Shown one piece after another: positions 1 to 8,613 of a DNA stretch of 64,000 nt. The notes under the pieces are model-generated. The model had not been told where the DNA came from, ran no database searches, and saw only the letters and a list, made by a program, of their open reading frames with translations. Both the position numbers and the translations under genes were made by a program. Numbering within the stretch: the stretch's first letter is position 1; each line of letters opens with the position of its first letter. This stretch comes from Actinokineospora auranticolor (GTDB lineage Bacteria > Actinomycetota > Actinomycetes > Mycobacteriales > Pseudonocardiaceae), in NCBI RefSeq assembly GCF_002934265.1, contig NZ_PTIX01000028.1:1-64000 (forward strand), in the 5' to 3' direction.

Positions 1-93
1 ATCAATTCATCTCAAAGGAACCCACATCGGGGTTCTATCATTCAAGCTCTACTGGCTTAAATCGGCACACTGTTGAGTTCTCAAACAACACAC
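1..93 (-). promoter_or_regulatory. 16S rRNA leader with boxA-like antitermination site (left edge)
   Basis: On the minus strand, 93 down to 66 reads as the actinobacterial rRNA leader element around TTTGAGAACTCAACAGTGTG, which resembles the NusB/NusE boxA region seen before 16S rRNA in mycobacteria and relatives. It is followed by leader sequence ending in CCTTTGAGATGAATTGAT at the window edge. This matches my memory of sequence just upstream of mature 16S rRNA in Pseudonocardiaceae. The 16S gene itself would lie left of base 1, transcribed leftward, and is not visible. Confidence 0.7.
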
Positions 94-233
94 GCTCATC
101 GAAATCCATCGCCGGAAAGGGCGACCTCATCCGAGGCTGGTATTGCCTAGCAAGTTTTTGTTCGCCAGAGCGACCAGACCCGCGCCGGATCCAGTGGATC
201 CTTGCTGGGAGGTCTTCCTGGCAACGCCGCAGA

Positions 234-262
234 ACGTTACCCGGTTCGTTTCGCGGTGTCAA
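234..262 (-). promoter_or_regulatory. rRNA operon promoter (proximal)
   Basis: On the minus strand a perfect -35 hexamer TTGACA (262-257) is followed by 17 nt and a -10 hexamer TAACGT (239-234). It fires leftward toward the boxA leader. A near-consensus SigA promoter of this quality is typical of rRNA operons. The predicted start point near 227 would give a leader of more than 220 nt. Confidence 0.7.
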
Positions 263-386
263 CCCGCTCGACCCGGTGGAAGTTCTGACTCCGGGAACCT
301 TAGCAGATCCTGGAGTTCGTCTTCCGAGTCCGTCCCCGCCAGGCTCTTGCGTCCTGTTCCGTCCGGCGCTCCGTGCGACATGGAGA

Positions 387-416
387 AAGTTACTGGGTTG
401 CCGATTCGGAAGTCAA
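387..416 (-). promoter_or_regulatory. rRNA operon promoter (distal)
   Basis: On the minus strand -35 TTGACT (416-411), 18 nt spacer and -10 TAACTT (392-387) form a second strong SigA-type promoter in tandem with the one at 234-262. Tandem promoters are usual for actinobacterial rRNA operons. It begins 10 bp after the stop of the upstream minus-strand gene. Nothing else, and no gene, was seen in 1-425. Confidence 0.55.
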
Positions 417-425
417 ATCGGCTGG

Positions 426-3400
426 TCAGCGCCCTGCGGCCGGTCGCAGCCACAGCGTGCGCAGCACCCCGGAGGACACCTCCGGGAGGAGTTCGTCGAC
501 CTCGCTCGCGCGGTCGTCGCCCAGCCGCGCCAGCTCGTAGCCCCACGTGCGGAACTCGCGCAGGACGACCGCGGGGTCATCGCCGAAACCGCTGGTCAGC
601 GGCCCGTCGAAGGCCAGGATGACGTTCGGCCGGTCCTTGCGCAGACGGCGCACGAGACCCGCCAGGGCCCGGTGTCCGAGGCCCGGAATGTCCACTTTCA
701 CGACCGACAGCCGCTGCCCCTTGATGGCTTCCAGCGCGTCGAGCTCGCGGTCGAGCCGGACGCCCTGGACCGCGAACTCGGTTTGTGTGTCCGTGGTCAC
801 GTTCTCCGGATCTTGGAGCCGCACGCCGAAGCCGCCGCCCATCGCGGGTGCGCCGACGAGCTCGGCCTGCGCGTCCCAGGCCGCTGCCTCCAGCACCAGC
901 AGGCGCTCGCCGACCAGGTCCGACACGTTCTCGGATACGTTGTGCCGCAACAGTTTCACCGCGTCCGGGTCCGGCTCGACGACGACCACGGTGCCGCTGG
1001 TGCCGAGGCGGCTCAGCACCCGGATCGCGTGGTAGCCGACGTACGCGCCGACGTCGAGGAAGACGCTGTCGGGCTCGATGAGCGAGTCGACCAGCTCGGC
1101 GACGTCGGGTTCCCAGACGCCGTTGCTCGACAGGACCGCCGACATGACGCTGTCCTGCGCGGGGAGCCGGAGCAGGCCCGCGTCGCAGAGCACCGGGGCG
1201 CTCGGCACGTCGACCGAAACCACTCGTTCGTGTTGGCGGACGATCACCCGGCGGAGTGCGTCGGTCGCGCGTAGGGCCTGGTCAGCGGCCCACGAGCCCT
1301 GCGCGACGCGGCTCTCGGACTCCAGTTGCCTGCTGGCGAGCCTGGCTTCCAGCGCGTCCATCCTGGCCGTGTTCGCCGCCAGCGCCTCGGTCAGTCTCCG
1401 GACCTCGTCGGACGCGACGCCGATACCCGCGACTTCGCGCGCGGACACCTCGCGCACCTGCGCGGCGACCTCACCGACCTCGCGGCTGTTCCCCGCGACG
1501 TCCCCGCGCAGTCGGACCACTTCCTCGCCCGCAGCGCTGACTTGCTTGCCGAGTTGGGTCATCCGTTCCACGACCAGGTCGAGGTCTGCGCGCAAGAGGT
1601 CCGCGTCGAGGCCCGCACCCGCCGTAGTGAGTTTTTCCTGGCGTTCGACCAGCTCAACCGCTGTGCGCTCTATGCCGTCGATGAGCGATGCGAGCACGGA
1701 GGTCAGGTGGGCGTCGTAGTGCGCCAGGACGCGCAAGACCGCGCGTCGTAGTTGCGGCGCCATCGGGATCTTGTAGCCGACTTCGGTGTCCGGTCGGCGG
1801 TGCAAGGCGTGCCTGGCGGCGCGTAGTGCGCGCAGGGGGTCGTCTTCGGTCGCGGACGCCAGTGCGCGTCCCGCGCGCCAACTGCGGTAGGCGAGTTCCA
1901 CGCGTCTACGGACCGCCGCGCCCGCTGCGGTCGGCGAGAGGTGTTCGAGCACGTGGGTGCGCGCGGCGGAACCGACTTTGTCGGCGGTGGCGTTGTCGTC
2001 GGCCAGGTCGCGGATGGCCCCCGCGACCATGGTGTCCGCGGCGAACTCGTCGACCGGTAGCGGTACGCAGCAGTCCGGTCCTAGCAGCTCAACGGCGGTG
2101 CCGCCCGTGATGGTGATCGTCGGTACGCCGCGCAACGCGGTCTCGGCGAGCCACCTGGTGGCGTGGGCGTTGTCCGGCTGGCCGCGGCCGTGGATGGACA
2201 CCGCCCAGGTCGCGGCGTCGGTCGCGGCGCGGAACGTGGACTCGTCGATGACCAGCCGCACGCGCGGGTCCCCGGCGGCGCGCAATCGGAGCCTTTCGGC
2301 TTCCTCGGAGCGCGCGGCGGACGTGGGGACCAGGAGCACCAATCGCACGTCGTCGCGGTTGGGGAAGGCTGCGGTGAACGCGGCGAGGACGTCGTCGGCG
2401 CGGTCGGCGATGGCCGCGAAGGTGGGTTCGTCGCCGATGCCGAGCCGGTGCCGGGCCTCGTCGCGGGCGACCTCGTCGCGGGCACCCGGGTCGGGTACGG
2501 GTAGCGGGACGATGTGCGTGGCCACGCCGTCCGGTGCGGGCGCGGGTGCGGGCCAGACCAACCAGCGCTCGTCGACGCGGAACGGGATCGACGCGAGTTC
2601 GTCGCGGACGGCGATGACGTGCCGTTGCCGTGGGATGCCGGAGATCCCGTTGCAGGTCAGCACCACCGGGTAGATCGGTTCGTCGGAGATGGGGAGCCCG
2701 GAGGCCTCGACCGCCAGTTTGACCCGGTCGGCGAAGGGGCCTGATCCGACGACGGATACGCCGATCTGGTCTATCAGGGTCACGTCGACGCCGTGTTGTC
2801 CCGGTACCGCGCGCGGGTGCAGTCGACCGGTCAGGACGGCGTCGGTGGCGCACCAGTCGCGGTAGCCGGCGGAGTCCTCGCCGAAGGGTTCCGGATAGCG
2901 TTTCCGCAGTTCAGGGTCGTCCTGCCAGACGGCGACGGCCCATCTGGTCGCGTCCGGCGCTTCGGGGGATGCCGCACAGGCCCACCGCAGGAACCCGGCC
3001 GGATCCGCGTCTACCGCCGGTGGCTTGTCCTTACCGGCACGCGCTGCGCGGTAGGCGGCGCGGAGCGTTGGTGGGAAGACCGTGCCGTCGGCGAGCTTGG
3101 CGAAGCGTGTAGTGGGCTGCGGGGTGTCTTCGTCGAGTTCGGCGACGTAGTCCGTGCAAATGCGGGCAAGCAGCGGGTGTTCGGAAAGCAGTACCCGCGG
3201 GTGGTCGGTGATGTCCGCGGTCAGCAGCCAGGGGCGCTCGGGATCGAGGCCCGCGAAGTTGGCGGTGCGCAGGACCGTCCCGCCTGCGGTTAGGCGGCGT
3301 TGGGCATCTTGGGCAAGAGGGCGCTGCGCGGCGTTCCACCGCGATAGGCCCAACCCGGGGTCACGCAGTACCCGGTGGTCGACCATAGCCGGTGCGCCGT

Positions 3401-3974
3401 CGAGGAACGCACCCGCGCGCGCGGGGTCGGCGAGGCAAACCTCCGCCCAGGAGTGCAGGAACGGTTCCGCGCCGTGGGTCGCGGCGAGGAAACCCTCGTC
3501 GTAGATGCCCGCAGCGAGCAATTCGGCCTGTTCGGGGCGCAGACCGTCGGCGGGCAACGGGCGCAAGACCTTGGGGATGAGCACGACAGCGGCCTCGCGC
3601 AGCGCGGCGGTGATGCTGTCGGTCAGGGGTGCGTAGACGCGGACCCACGGGTCGAGGTAGAGCACGGGGTGCGGTTCGCGGTCGAGCAGCCACTCCAGCA
3701 GGCGGGGCCGCAGCACCGCGCAGGCTTCGGCCGCGGTGTGGCCGGTGGCCAGCACGGACAACTCGTCGGCGCCCAGCCCCAGGTCGGCGGGGCGGACGAA
3801 GCTCCCGGCGCCGTCGACCGGGGCCTCGCCGTCGACGAGCAGCGTGACGAACCGGGAGCCGGGGTGGTGGTCGAGGAACGTCCGCGCCGCGACCCGCGCG
3901 GCGGGCAGGTCCGCGACGGGCACCGCCGTACAGGCGATGAGGGTGGTCGCGGCGTCTGGGGACACGTCGGGCAC
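426..3974 (-). CDS. Glycosyltransferase-like / FkbM-family methyltransferase fusion protein
   Basis: This 1182-residue protein has no signal peptide or membrane segment. Roughly residues 1-700 resemble glycosyltransferase modules, including a GT-B-like stretch around 510-690 with a nucleotide-sugar-site-like WLAETALRGVPTITITGG. A long heptad-rich region follows (about 745-900). The C-terminus (about 960-1182) is an FkbM-type SAM-dependent methyltransferase with motif I FLDVGAYVGYH and the acidic VVEPDPDA. This suggests glycan or polysaccharide synthesis with O-methylation, but the substrate is unknown. The GTG start has no Shine-Dalgarno; TAGGTT at 3986-3981 lies 6 nt before it, consistent with a leaderless mRNA. 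The gene follows glnA2 by 121 bp and ends beside the rRNA promoters. The methyltransferase assignment is firm; the N-terminal assignment is tentative. Confidence 0.7.
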   Translation of the reverse strand: MPDVSPDAATTLIACTAVPVADLPAARVAARTFLDHHPGSRFVTLLVDGEAPVDGAGSFVRPADLGLGADELSVLATGHTAAEACAVLRPRLLEWLLDREPHPVLYLDPWVRVYAPLTDSITAALREAAVVLIPKVLRPLPADGLRPEQAELLAAGIYDEGFLAATHGAEPFLHSWAEVCLADPARAGAFLDGAPAMVDHRVLRDPGLGLSRWNAAQRPLAQDAQRRLTAGGTVLRTANFAGLDPERPWLLTADITDHPRVLLSEHPLLARICTDYVAELDEDTPQPTTRFAKLADGTVFPPTLRAAYRAARAGKDKPPAVDADPAGFLRWACAASPEAPDATRWAVAVWQDDPELRKRYPEPFGEDSAGYRDWCATDAVLTGRLHPRAVPGQHGVDVTLIDQIGVSVVGSGPFADRVKLAVEASGLPISDEPIYPVVLTCNGISGIPRQRHVIAVRDELASIPFRVDERWLVWPAPAPAPDGVATHIVPLPVPDPGARDEVARDEARHRLGIGDEPTFAAIADRADDVLAAFTAAFPNRDDVRLVLLVPTSAARSEEAERLRLRAAGDPRVRLVIDESTFRAATDAATWAVSIHGRGQPDNAHATRWLAETALRGVPTITITGGTAVELLGPDCCVPLPVDEFAADTMVAGAIRDLADDNATADKVGSAARTHVLEHLSPTAAGAAVRRRVELAYRSWRAGRALASATEDDPLRALRAARHALHRRPDTEVGYKIPMAPQLRRAVLRVLAHYDAHLTSVLASLIDGIERTAVELVERQEKLTTAGAGLDADLLRADLDLVVERMTQLGKQVSAAGEEVVRLRGDVAGNSREVGEVAAQVREVSAREVAGIGVASDEVRRLTEALAANTARMDALEARLASRQLESESRVAQGSWAADQALRATDALRRVIVRQHERVVSVDVPSAPVLCDAGLLRLPAQDSVMSAVLSSNGVWEPDVAELVDSLIEPDSVFLDVGAYVGYHAIRVLSRLGTSGTVVVVEPDPDAVKLLRHNVSENVSDLVGERLLVLEAAAWDAQAELVGAPAMGGGFGVRLQDPENVTTDTQTEFAVQGVRLDRELDALEAIKGQRLSVVKVDIPGLGHRALAGLVRRLRKDRPNVILAFDGPLTSGFGDDPAVVLREFRTWGYELARLGDDRASEVDELLPEVSSGVLRTLWLRPAAGR

Positions 3975-4095
3975 CGCGCCAACCTAACGGCTCTTGGGGC
4001 CCGGGTGTGCCACCCAGTCGAGGGAAGTTGACCTCGTCGCGTGATCATCTCCACGCTCGACCTGGGTTAGTGGCACTGGCACGCCGATCCGCGGC

Positions 4096-5439
4096 TTAGA
4101 GCATCGGCAGGAGTGTCCGGAGCTCGTAGGGGGTCACGCTGCGCCTATAGGTGTCCCACTCGGTGCGCTTGTTGCGGAGGAAGTAGTCGAAGACGTGCTC
4201 CCCGAGGGTCTCCGCGAGGAGTTCGGAGTTCTCCATCTCGGCCAGGGCCTCACCGAGGTTCTGCGGCAGGTTCGCGTACCCGGCGGCGCGGCGTTCGGCG
4301 TCCGAGAGGGACCAGACGTCGTCCTCGGCGGCGGGTGGCAGCGAGTAGCCCTCGGCGACGCCCTTGAGGCCGGCGGCGAGGATGACCGAGAACGCCAGGT
4401 ACGGGTTGCAGGCGGAGTCCAGTGAGCGGATCTCGACCCGGCGCGAGGACGCCTTGCTCGGCGAGTACATCGGGACGCGGACGAGGGCGGACCGGTTCGC
4501 GTGTCCCCAGCAGACGGCCGTGGGCGCCTCCCCACCGACGATGAGGCGCTTGTACGAGTTGACCCACTGGTTGGTGACCGCGGAGATCTCGCGCGCGTGC
4601 TTGAGCAGACCGGCCACAAAGGCCTTACCGGTCGCGGACAGCTGGTAGGGGTCCTCGTTGTCGTAGAAGGCGTTGCGGTCGCCTTCGAACAGGCTGACGT
4701 GGGTGTGCATACCGGAGCCCGGTTGGTCGGAGAAGGGTTTCGGCATGAAGGACGCGAAGACGCCCTGGGTTAGCGCTACCTCCTTGACCACGTACCGGAA
4801 GGTCATCACGTTGTCGGCCATGGTGAGGGCGTCGGCGTAGCGCAGGTCGATCTCCTGCTGACCGGGCGCGCCCTCGTGGTGGCTGAACTCCACCGAGATG
4901 CCCATGGCCTCCAGGGTCTCGATGGCGTGCCTGCGGAAGTGCGTCGCGGTGGCGTGGCTGGCCTGGTCGAAGTAGCCGCCGTTGTCCGCCGGGGTGGGTT
5001 CGCTGCCGTCGTCCGGGAGGTTGTTGAGCAGGAAGAACTCGATCTCCGGGTGCACGTAGCAGGTGAACCCGGCCTCGCTGGCCTTCGACAGCGTGCGGCG
5101 CAGCACGTGCCGCGGGTCCGCCCAGGACGGCGAGCCGTCGGGCATGGCGATGTCGCAGAACATGCGGGCGGAGTAGGGCTCGCCGTCGGGGGTCTCCCAG
5201 GGCAGGACCTGGAAGGTGGCCGGGTCCGGTTTGGCGATCATGTCCGATTCGTAGACCCGGGAGAACCCCTCGATCGCCGAGCCGTCGAACCCGATGCCCT
5301 CGGCGAAGGCGCCCTCCAGCTCGGCGGGCGCGACCGCCACCGACTTCAGGAAGCCGAGCACGTCGGTGAACCACAGCCGGACGAACCGGATGTCGCGCTC
5401 CTCGAGCGTGCGCAGGACGAACTCTTGCTGGCGATCCAT
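4096..5439 (-). CDS. glnA2: Glutamine synthetase, GlnA2 type
   Basis: This 447-residue type I glutamine synthetase catalyses ATP-dependent amidation of glutamate. The N-terminus (MDRQQEFVLRTLEERDIRF) is almost identical, from memory, to M. tuberculosis GlnA2 (446 aa), and the family motif around GFDGSAIEGF is present. The C-terminal segment that holds the adenylylated Tyr in GS-I-beta enzymes (NLYDLPPEE) reads DVWSLSDAER here, so the Tyr appears to be Trp. Control by GlnE adenylylation is therefore unlikely. A -10-like TACGCT (5451-5446) lies 6 nt before the ATG with no ribosome site, suggesting a leaderless transcript. Whether it has mainly biosynthetic or polyamine-related use cannot be told from the sequence. 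Confidence 0.92.
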   Translation of the reverse strand: MDRQQEFVLRTLEERDIRFVRLWFTDVLGFLKSVAVAPAELEGAFAEGIGFDGSAIEGFSRVYESDMIAKPDPATFQVLPWETPDGEPYSARMFCDIAMPDGSPSWADPRHVLRRTLSKASEAGFTCYVHPEIEFFLLNNLPDDGSEPTPADNGGYFDQASHATATHFRRHAIETLEAMGISVEFSHHEGAPGQQEIDLRYADALTMADNVMTFRYVVKEVALTQGVFASFMPKPFSDQPGSGMHTHVSLFEGDRNAFYDNEDPYQLSATGKAFVAGLLKHAREISAVTNQWVNSYKRLIVGGEAPTAVCWGHANRSALVRVPMYSPSKASSRRVEIRSLDSACNPYLAFSVILAAGLKGVAEGYSLPPAAEDDVWSLSDAERRAAGYANLPQNLGEALAEMENSELLAETLGEHVFDYFLRNKRTEWDTYRRSVTPYELRTLLPML

Positions 5440-5455
5440 GTGCGCAGCGTAGACA

Positions 5456-6754
5456 TCAACTGGCCGTGCGCGCCTTACCGAGCCCGTGTGACGTGATCCG
5501 CAGTGAGACCACCGTGGCCACGGCGCACAACGCGCCCGCCGCGTACCAGGCGAGGTCGTAGCTGCCCAGGTGGTCGCGGGTGAGTCCGGCGGCGCTCGCG
5601 GCCACCCCGGCGCCGACCTGGTGGGCGGCGAAGACCCAGCCGAACACGATCGGGCCGTCGGTGCCGAACACCCGGCGACAGAGCGCGACCGTCGGCGGGA
5701 CGGTGGCCACCCAGTCGAGGCCGTAGAAGACGATGAACGCCCACATGGGTGGATCGGCGGTGGCGGCGAACAGGTTGGGCAGGAAGAGCAGGGAGATGCC
5801 GCGCAGCGCGTAGTAGGTGGCGAGGAGGTAGCGCGGGTCCACGCGGTCGGTGAGCCAGCCGGAGAAGACGGTTCCTGCGACGTCGAAGAGGCCGATGACC
5901 GCTAAGAGGCTCGCGGCGGTCGTAGTGGGCATTCCGTGGTCGTGGGCGCCGGGGACGAAGTGGGTGGCGACGAGGCCGTTGGTGGTGGCTCCGCAGATGG
6001 CGAACCCGCCCGCGAGCATCCAGAAGGTGCGGTTGCGCACGGCTTCGCGGAGGACGGTGAGTGCTCGTAGTGCGCCTCGGTTGGTGGTGGGGCGTGGTAG
6101 GTCCTCGGTGGCCCCGTAGGCGAAGGTGCCCACGTCGCTGGGGTGGTCTCGTAGTGCGATGAGGACGAAGGGCACGACGGTTAGCGCTGTCCCGGCGATG
6201 ACCAGCGATGCCGTGCGCCAGCCCGAGTGGGTGGCGAGGTTGGCGACGACCGGCAGGAAGACGAGTTGCCCGGCGGCGCCCGCGGCGGTGAGCACGCCGC
6301 TGACCAGGCCCTGGTGGCGGACGAACCAGCGGGAGGTGACGGTCGCGACGAAGGTCAGCGCCATCGCCCCGGTGCCGACGCCGACGAGCACGCCCCAGCA
6401 CAGCAGCAGGTGCCAGGTGGTGGTCATGAAGACCGTGAGCCCGCTGCCCGCTGCGACCAGCACGAGCGCGACAGCCACTACGCGGCGCATGCCGAGCCGT
6501 TCCATGAGGGCGGCGGCGAAGGGCGAGATGAGTCCGTAGAGGACGAGGTTGACGCTGATCGCCGCCGAGATGGTGGCGGTGGACCAGCCGAACTCGGCCT
6601 TCAGCGGGTCGATCAGCACGCCCGGCGCCGCGCGGAAGCCTGCGGCGCCGACCAGGGCGACGAACGCCACGGCCGCCACGAACCAGGCCCGGTGCACGCG
6701 CGGGGCTCGATCGGTACTGGTCGCGGCGGTCGCCGATTCATCCGTCTGGGTCAC
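5456..6754 (-). CDS. Major facilitator superfamily transporter (OFA/MCT-like)
   Basis: This hydrophobic protein of about 432 residues has some 12 membrane helices and an MFS loop 2-3 motif (ERLGMRRVVAVAL). The pattern FGWSTATISAAISVNLVLYG in helix 1-2 resembles the oxalate/formate antiporter and monocarboxylate transporter-like group. The GTG at 6754 (VTQTDES) was chosen because residues before it look non-coding. It ends 16 bp upstream of glnA2 on the same strand and is divergent from the GlxA-type regulator at 6826, which may control it. The substrate is unknown. Confidence 0.8.
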   Translation of the reverse strand: MTQTDESATAATSTDRAPRVHRAWFVAAVAFVALVGAAGFRAAPGVLIDPLKAEFGWSTATISAAISVNLVLYGLISPFAAALMERLGMRRVVAVALVLVAAGSGLTVFMTTTWHLLLCWGVLVGVGTGAMALTFVATVTSRWFVRHQGLVSGVLTAAGAAGQLVFLPVVANLATHSGWRTASLVIAGTALTVVPFVLIALRDHPSDVGTFAYGATEDLPRPTTNRGALRALTVLREAVRNRTFWMLAGGFAICGATTNGLVATHFVPGAHDHGMPTTTAASLLAVIGLFDVAGTVFSGWLTDRVDPRYLLATYYALRGISLLFLPNLFAATADPPMWAFIVFYGLDWVATVPPTVALCRRVFGTDGPIVFGWVFAAHQVGAGVAASAAGLTRDHLGSYDLAWYAAGALCAVATVVSLRITSHGLGKARTAS

Positions 6755-6825
6755 GCCGGCCAGCCTGCGACATCGGTCCACTGTGGCCTAGTGGCCTGAT
6801 TGCCAACATGTGAAAGAATCCGGCC

Positions 6826-7797
6826 ATGACGCATCGGGTGGCGGTGCTGGCCGTGGGCGAGGCGGTCGGCTACGACCTGGAGATCCCGCCGCTCCTGCTC
6901 GGCGCGGCGAAGACCGCGGACGGCACGCCGCTCTACGAGGTGCTGATCTGCGGGGTCGACGCGGAGCCGGTGCGGATGACCACGGGGTTCACCGCGGTGC
7001 TCGACCACGGCCCGGAGGTGCTGGAGACCGCGGACACGGTGATCGTGCCGGGAACGCGCTCCCCCGGGCCGCGCCTGCACGGGACGCTGCCGGGGCCGCT
7101 GGCCGCCGCGCTGGCCCGGATCCGACCGGGTACGCGGGTGATGTCGATCTGCACCGGTGCGTTCGTGCTGGCCGCTGCGGGGCTGTTGGACGGGCGACGG
7201 GCCACTACGCACTGGAAGTTCGCCGACGACTTCCGCGCGCTCTACCCGGCCGTCGACCTCGACCCGGACGTGCTGTTCGTCGACGGCGGCGACGTGCTGA
7301 CCTCGGCGGGGCTGAGCGCGGGGGTCGACCTGTGCCTGCACGTGGTGCGCACCGACTTCGGCAGCGAGGTGGCGAACCGGGCCGCGCGCTACTGCGTGGT
7401 GCCGCCGTGGCGGGAGGGCGGGCAGTCGCAGTTCATCGACCGGCCGCTGCCCGCGGGCGGGTCGGACGGGGTGGCGCCGACGCGCGCGTGGGCGCTGGAC
7501 CGGTTGCACGAGCCGCTGGAACTGGCGGCGCTGGCCGGGCACGCGTCGATGAGCGTGCGCACGTTCTCGCGGCACTTCCGCGCGGAGACCGGGCTGTCGC
7601 CGGGGGCCTGGCTGGTGCAGCAGCGGCTGCGGCGCGCCCGGCACCTGCTGGAGAACACGGACCTGCCGGTGGACCGGGTGGCCGCGCAGTCGGGGCTGGG
7701 CACGTCGGCGTCGCTGAGGCAACACCTGCGTGCCGCGATCGGTGTCGCTCCGCTCGCGTACCGGCGCACGTTCCGGCCCGACAGCCGGTCGGACTGA
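6826..7797 (+). CDS. GlxA-family transcriptional regulator (DJ-1/PfpI + AraC)
   Basis: This 323-residue regulator has an N-terminal DJ-1/PfpI-like domain (about 1-190, including the nucleophile-elbow-like SICTGAFVLAAAGLLDGR) and a C-terminal AraC/XylS double helix-turn-helix (about 220-320: LAALAGHASMSVRTFSRHFR, then VAAQSGLGTSASLRQHLR). Proteins of this architecture sense small metabolites and act as transcription factors; the ligand is not predictable. It is divergent from the MFS carrier across about 70 bp, so the carrier is the most plausible target. AAGAAT lies 6 nt before the ATG, a weak leaderless-type -10. Confidence 0.88.
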   Translation: MTHRVAVLAVGEAVGYDLEIPPLLLGAAKTADGTPLYEVLICGVDAEPVRMTTGFTAVLDHGPEVLETADTVIVPGTRSPGPRLHGTLPGPLAAALARIRPGTRVMSICTGAFVLAAAGLLDGRRATTHWKFADDFRALYPAVDLDPDVLFVDGGDVLTSAGLSAGVDLCLHVVRTDFGSEVANRAARYCVVPPWREGGQSQFIDRPLPAGGSDGVAPTRAWALDRLHEPLELAALAGHASMSVRTFSRHFRAETGLSPGAWLVQQRLRRARHLLENTDLPVDRVAAQSGLGTSASLRQHLRAAIGVAPLAYRRTFRPDSRSD

Positions 7798-7914
7798 GCG
7801 AAACCGCTGGTCAGAAGCGCGACAGCGGCTCCCGGTGAACGCCGGTCAAGCGGTCGGTGGCGGCCTGTGGATAACTTCGTTCGGCCTCAGGCGCCGCCGC
7901 CTACGATCTCCGCC

Positions 7915-8613
7915 ATGGGCATTCGCCGAGTGGTACTGGGTTTGGGAAGTCTCGCGCTCGTGGGCGCGCTGGTGGCGGGCTGCTCGTCCGACGATTCGGG
8001 CGGGGGTGGCGGCACGCTGCCGGACGGCGCCGCGCTGCTGCGGGACGCGTCGGCCGCGACGAAGAACGTCAAGAGCGCGCACTTCGCGTTGAAGGTCAAC
8101 GGGACGGTGGCCGCGATCCCCGTGCAGAACGCCGAGGGCGACCTCACCCGTGAGGGCGGTGGGTCCGGCGCGGCCAAGGGCACGGTCCGGCTGACCCTGA
8201 TGGGTCAGCTGATCGAGGGCGAGTTCGTGCTGGTCGACGACTCGCTCTACATCAAGGGCCCGACCGGCGGGTTCACGAAGTACCCGTCCGCGATCACCTC
8301 GCGGATCTACGACCCGTCGACGATCCTCGACCCGGACAAGGGCATCGCCAACGTGCTGGCGAAGGTGCAGGAGCCGCGCACGGAGGCGGCGGAGACCGTG
8401 GACGGGGCGTCGGCGTACCGGGTCAAGGGCAAGGTGGCCAAGGACGTGGTGTCCGCCGTGGTGCCGGGCGTCAGCGCCGACGTGGACGTCACGCTGTGGG
8501 TGCGGCAGGACAACAAGCAGCCGGTGAAGGCGTCGGTGGCGTTGCCGGACAACGCGAGCGTCGACCTGTCGCTGTCCGATGTGGACAAGCCTGTGACGAT
8601 CACCGCGCCATGA
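7915..8613 (+). CDS. lprG: LppX/LprAFG-family lipoprotein, LprG-like
   Basis: This 232-residue lipoprotein has an N-terminal signal and lipobox LVAG|C (Cys about residue 23), followed by a Ser/Gly/Asp-rich linker. The remainder is an LppX/LprG beta-fold with [18 protein letters not shown], the family region lining a lipid-binding pocket. In mycobacteria LprG carries triacylated lipids and lipoglycans across the envelope and works with the MFS protein P55. The same pairing is seen here: the stop codon overlaps the next ATG by 4 bp. The ATG at 7915 is preceded by TACGAT (7902-7907) at 7 nt, consistent with leaderless expression. A perfect DnaA-box sequence (7866-7874, complement of TTATCCACA) lies upstream. 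Confidence 0.88.
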   Translation: MGIRRVVLGLGSLALVGALVAGCSSDDSGGGGGTLPDGAALLRDASAATKNVKSAHFALKVNGTVAAIPVQNAEGDLTREGGGSGAAKGTVRLTLMGQLIEGEFVLVDDSLYIKGPTGGFTKYPSAITSRIYDPSTILDPDKGIANVLAKVQEPRTEAAETVDGASAYRVKGKVAKDVVSAVVPGVSADVDVTLWVRQDNKQPVKASVALPDNASVDLSLSDVDKPVTITAP

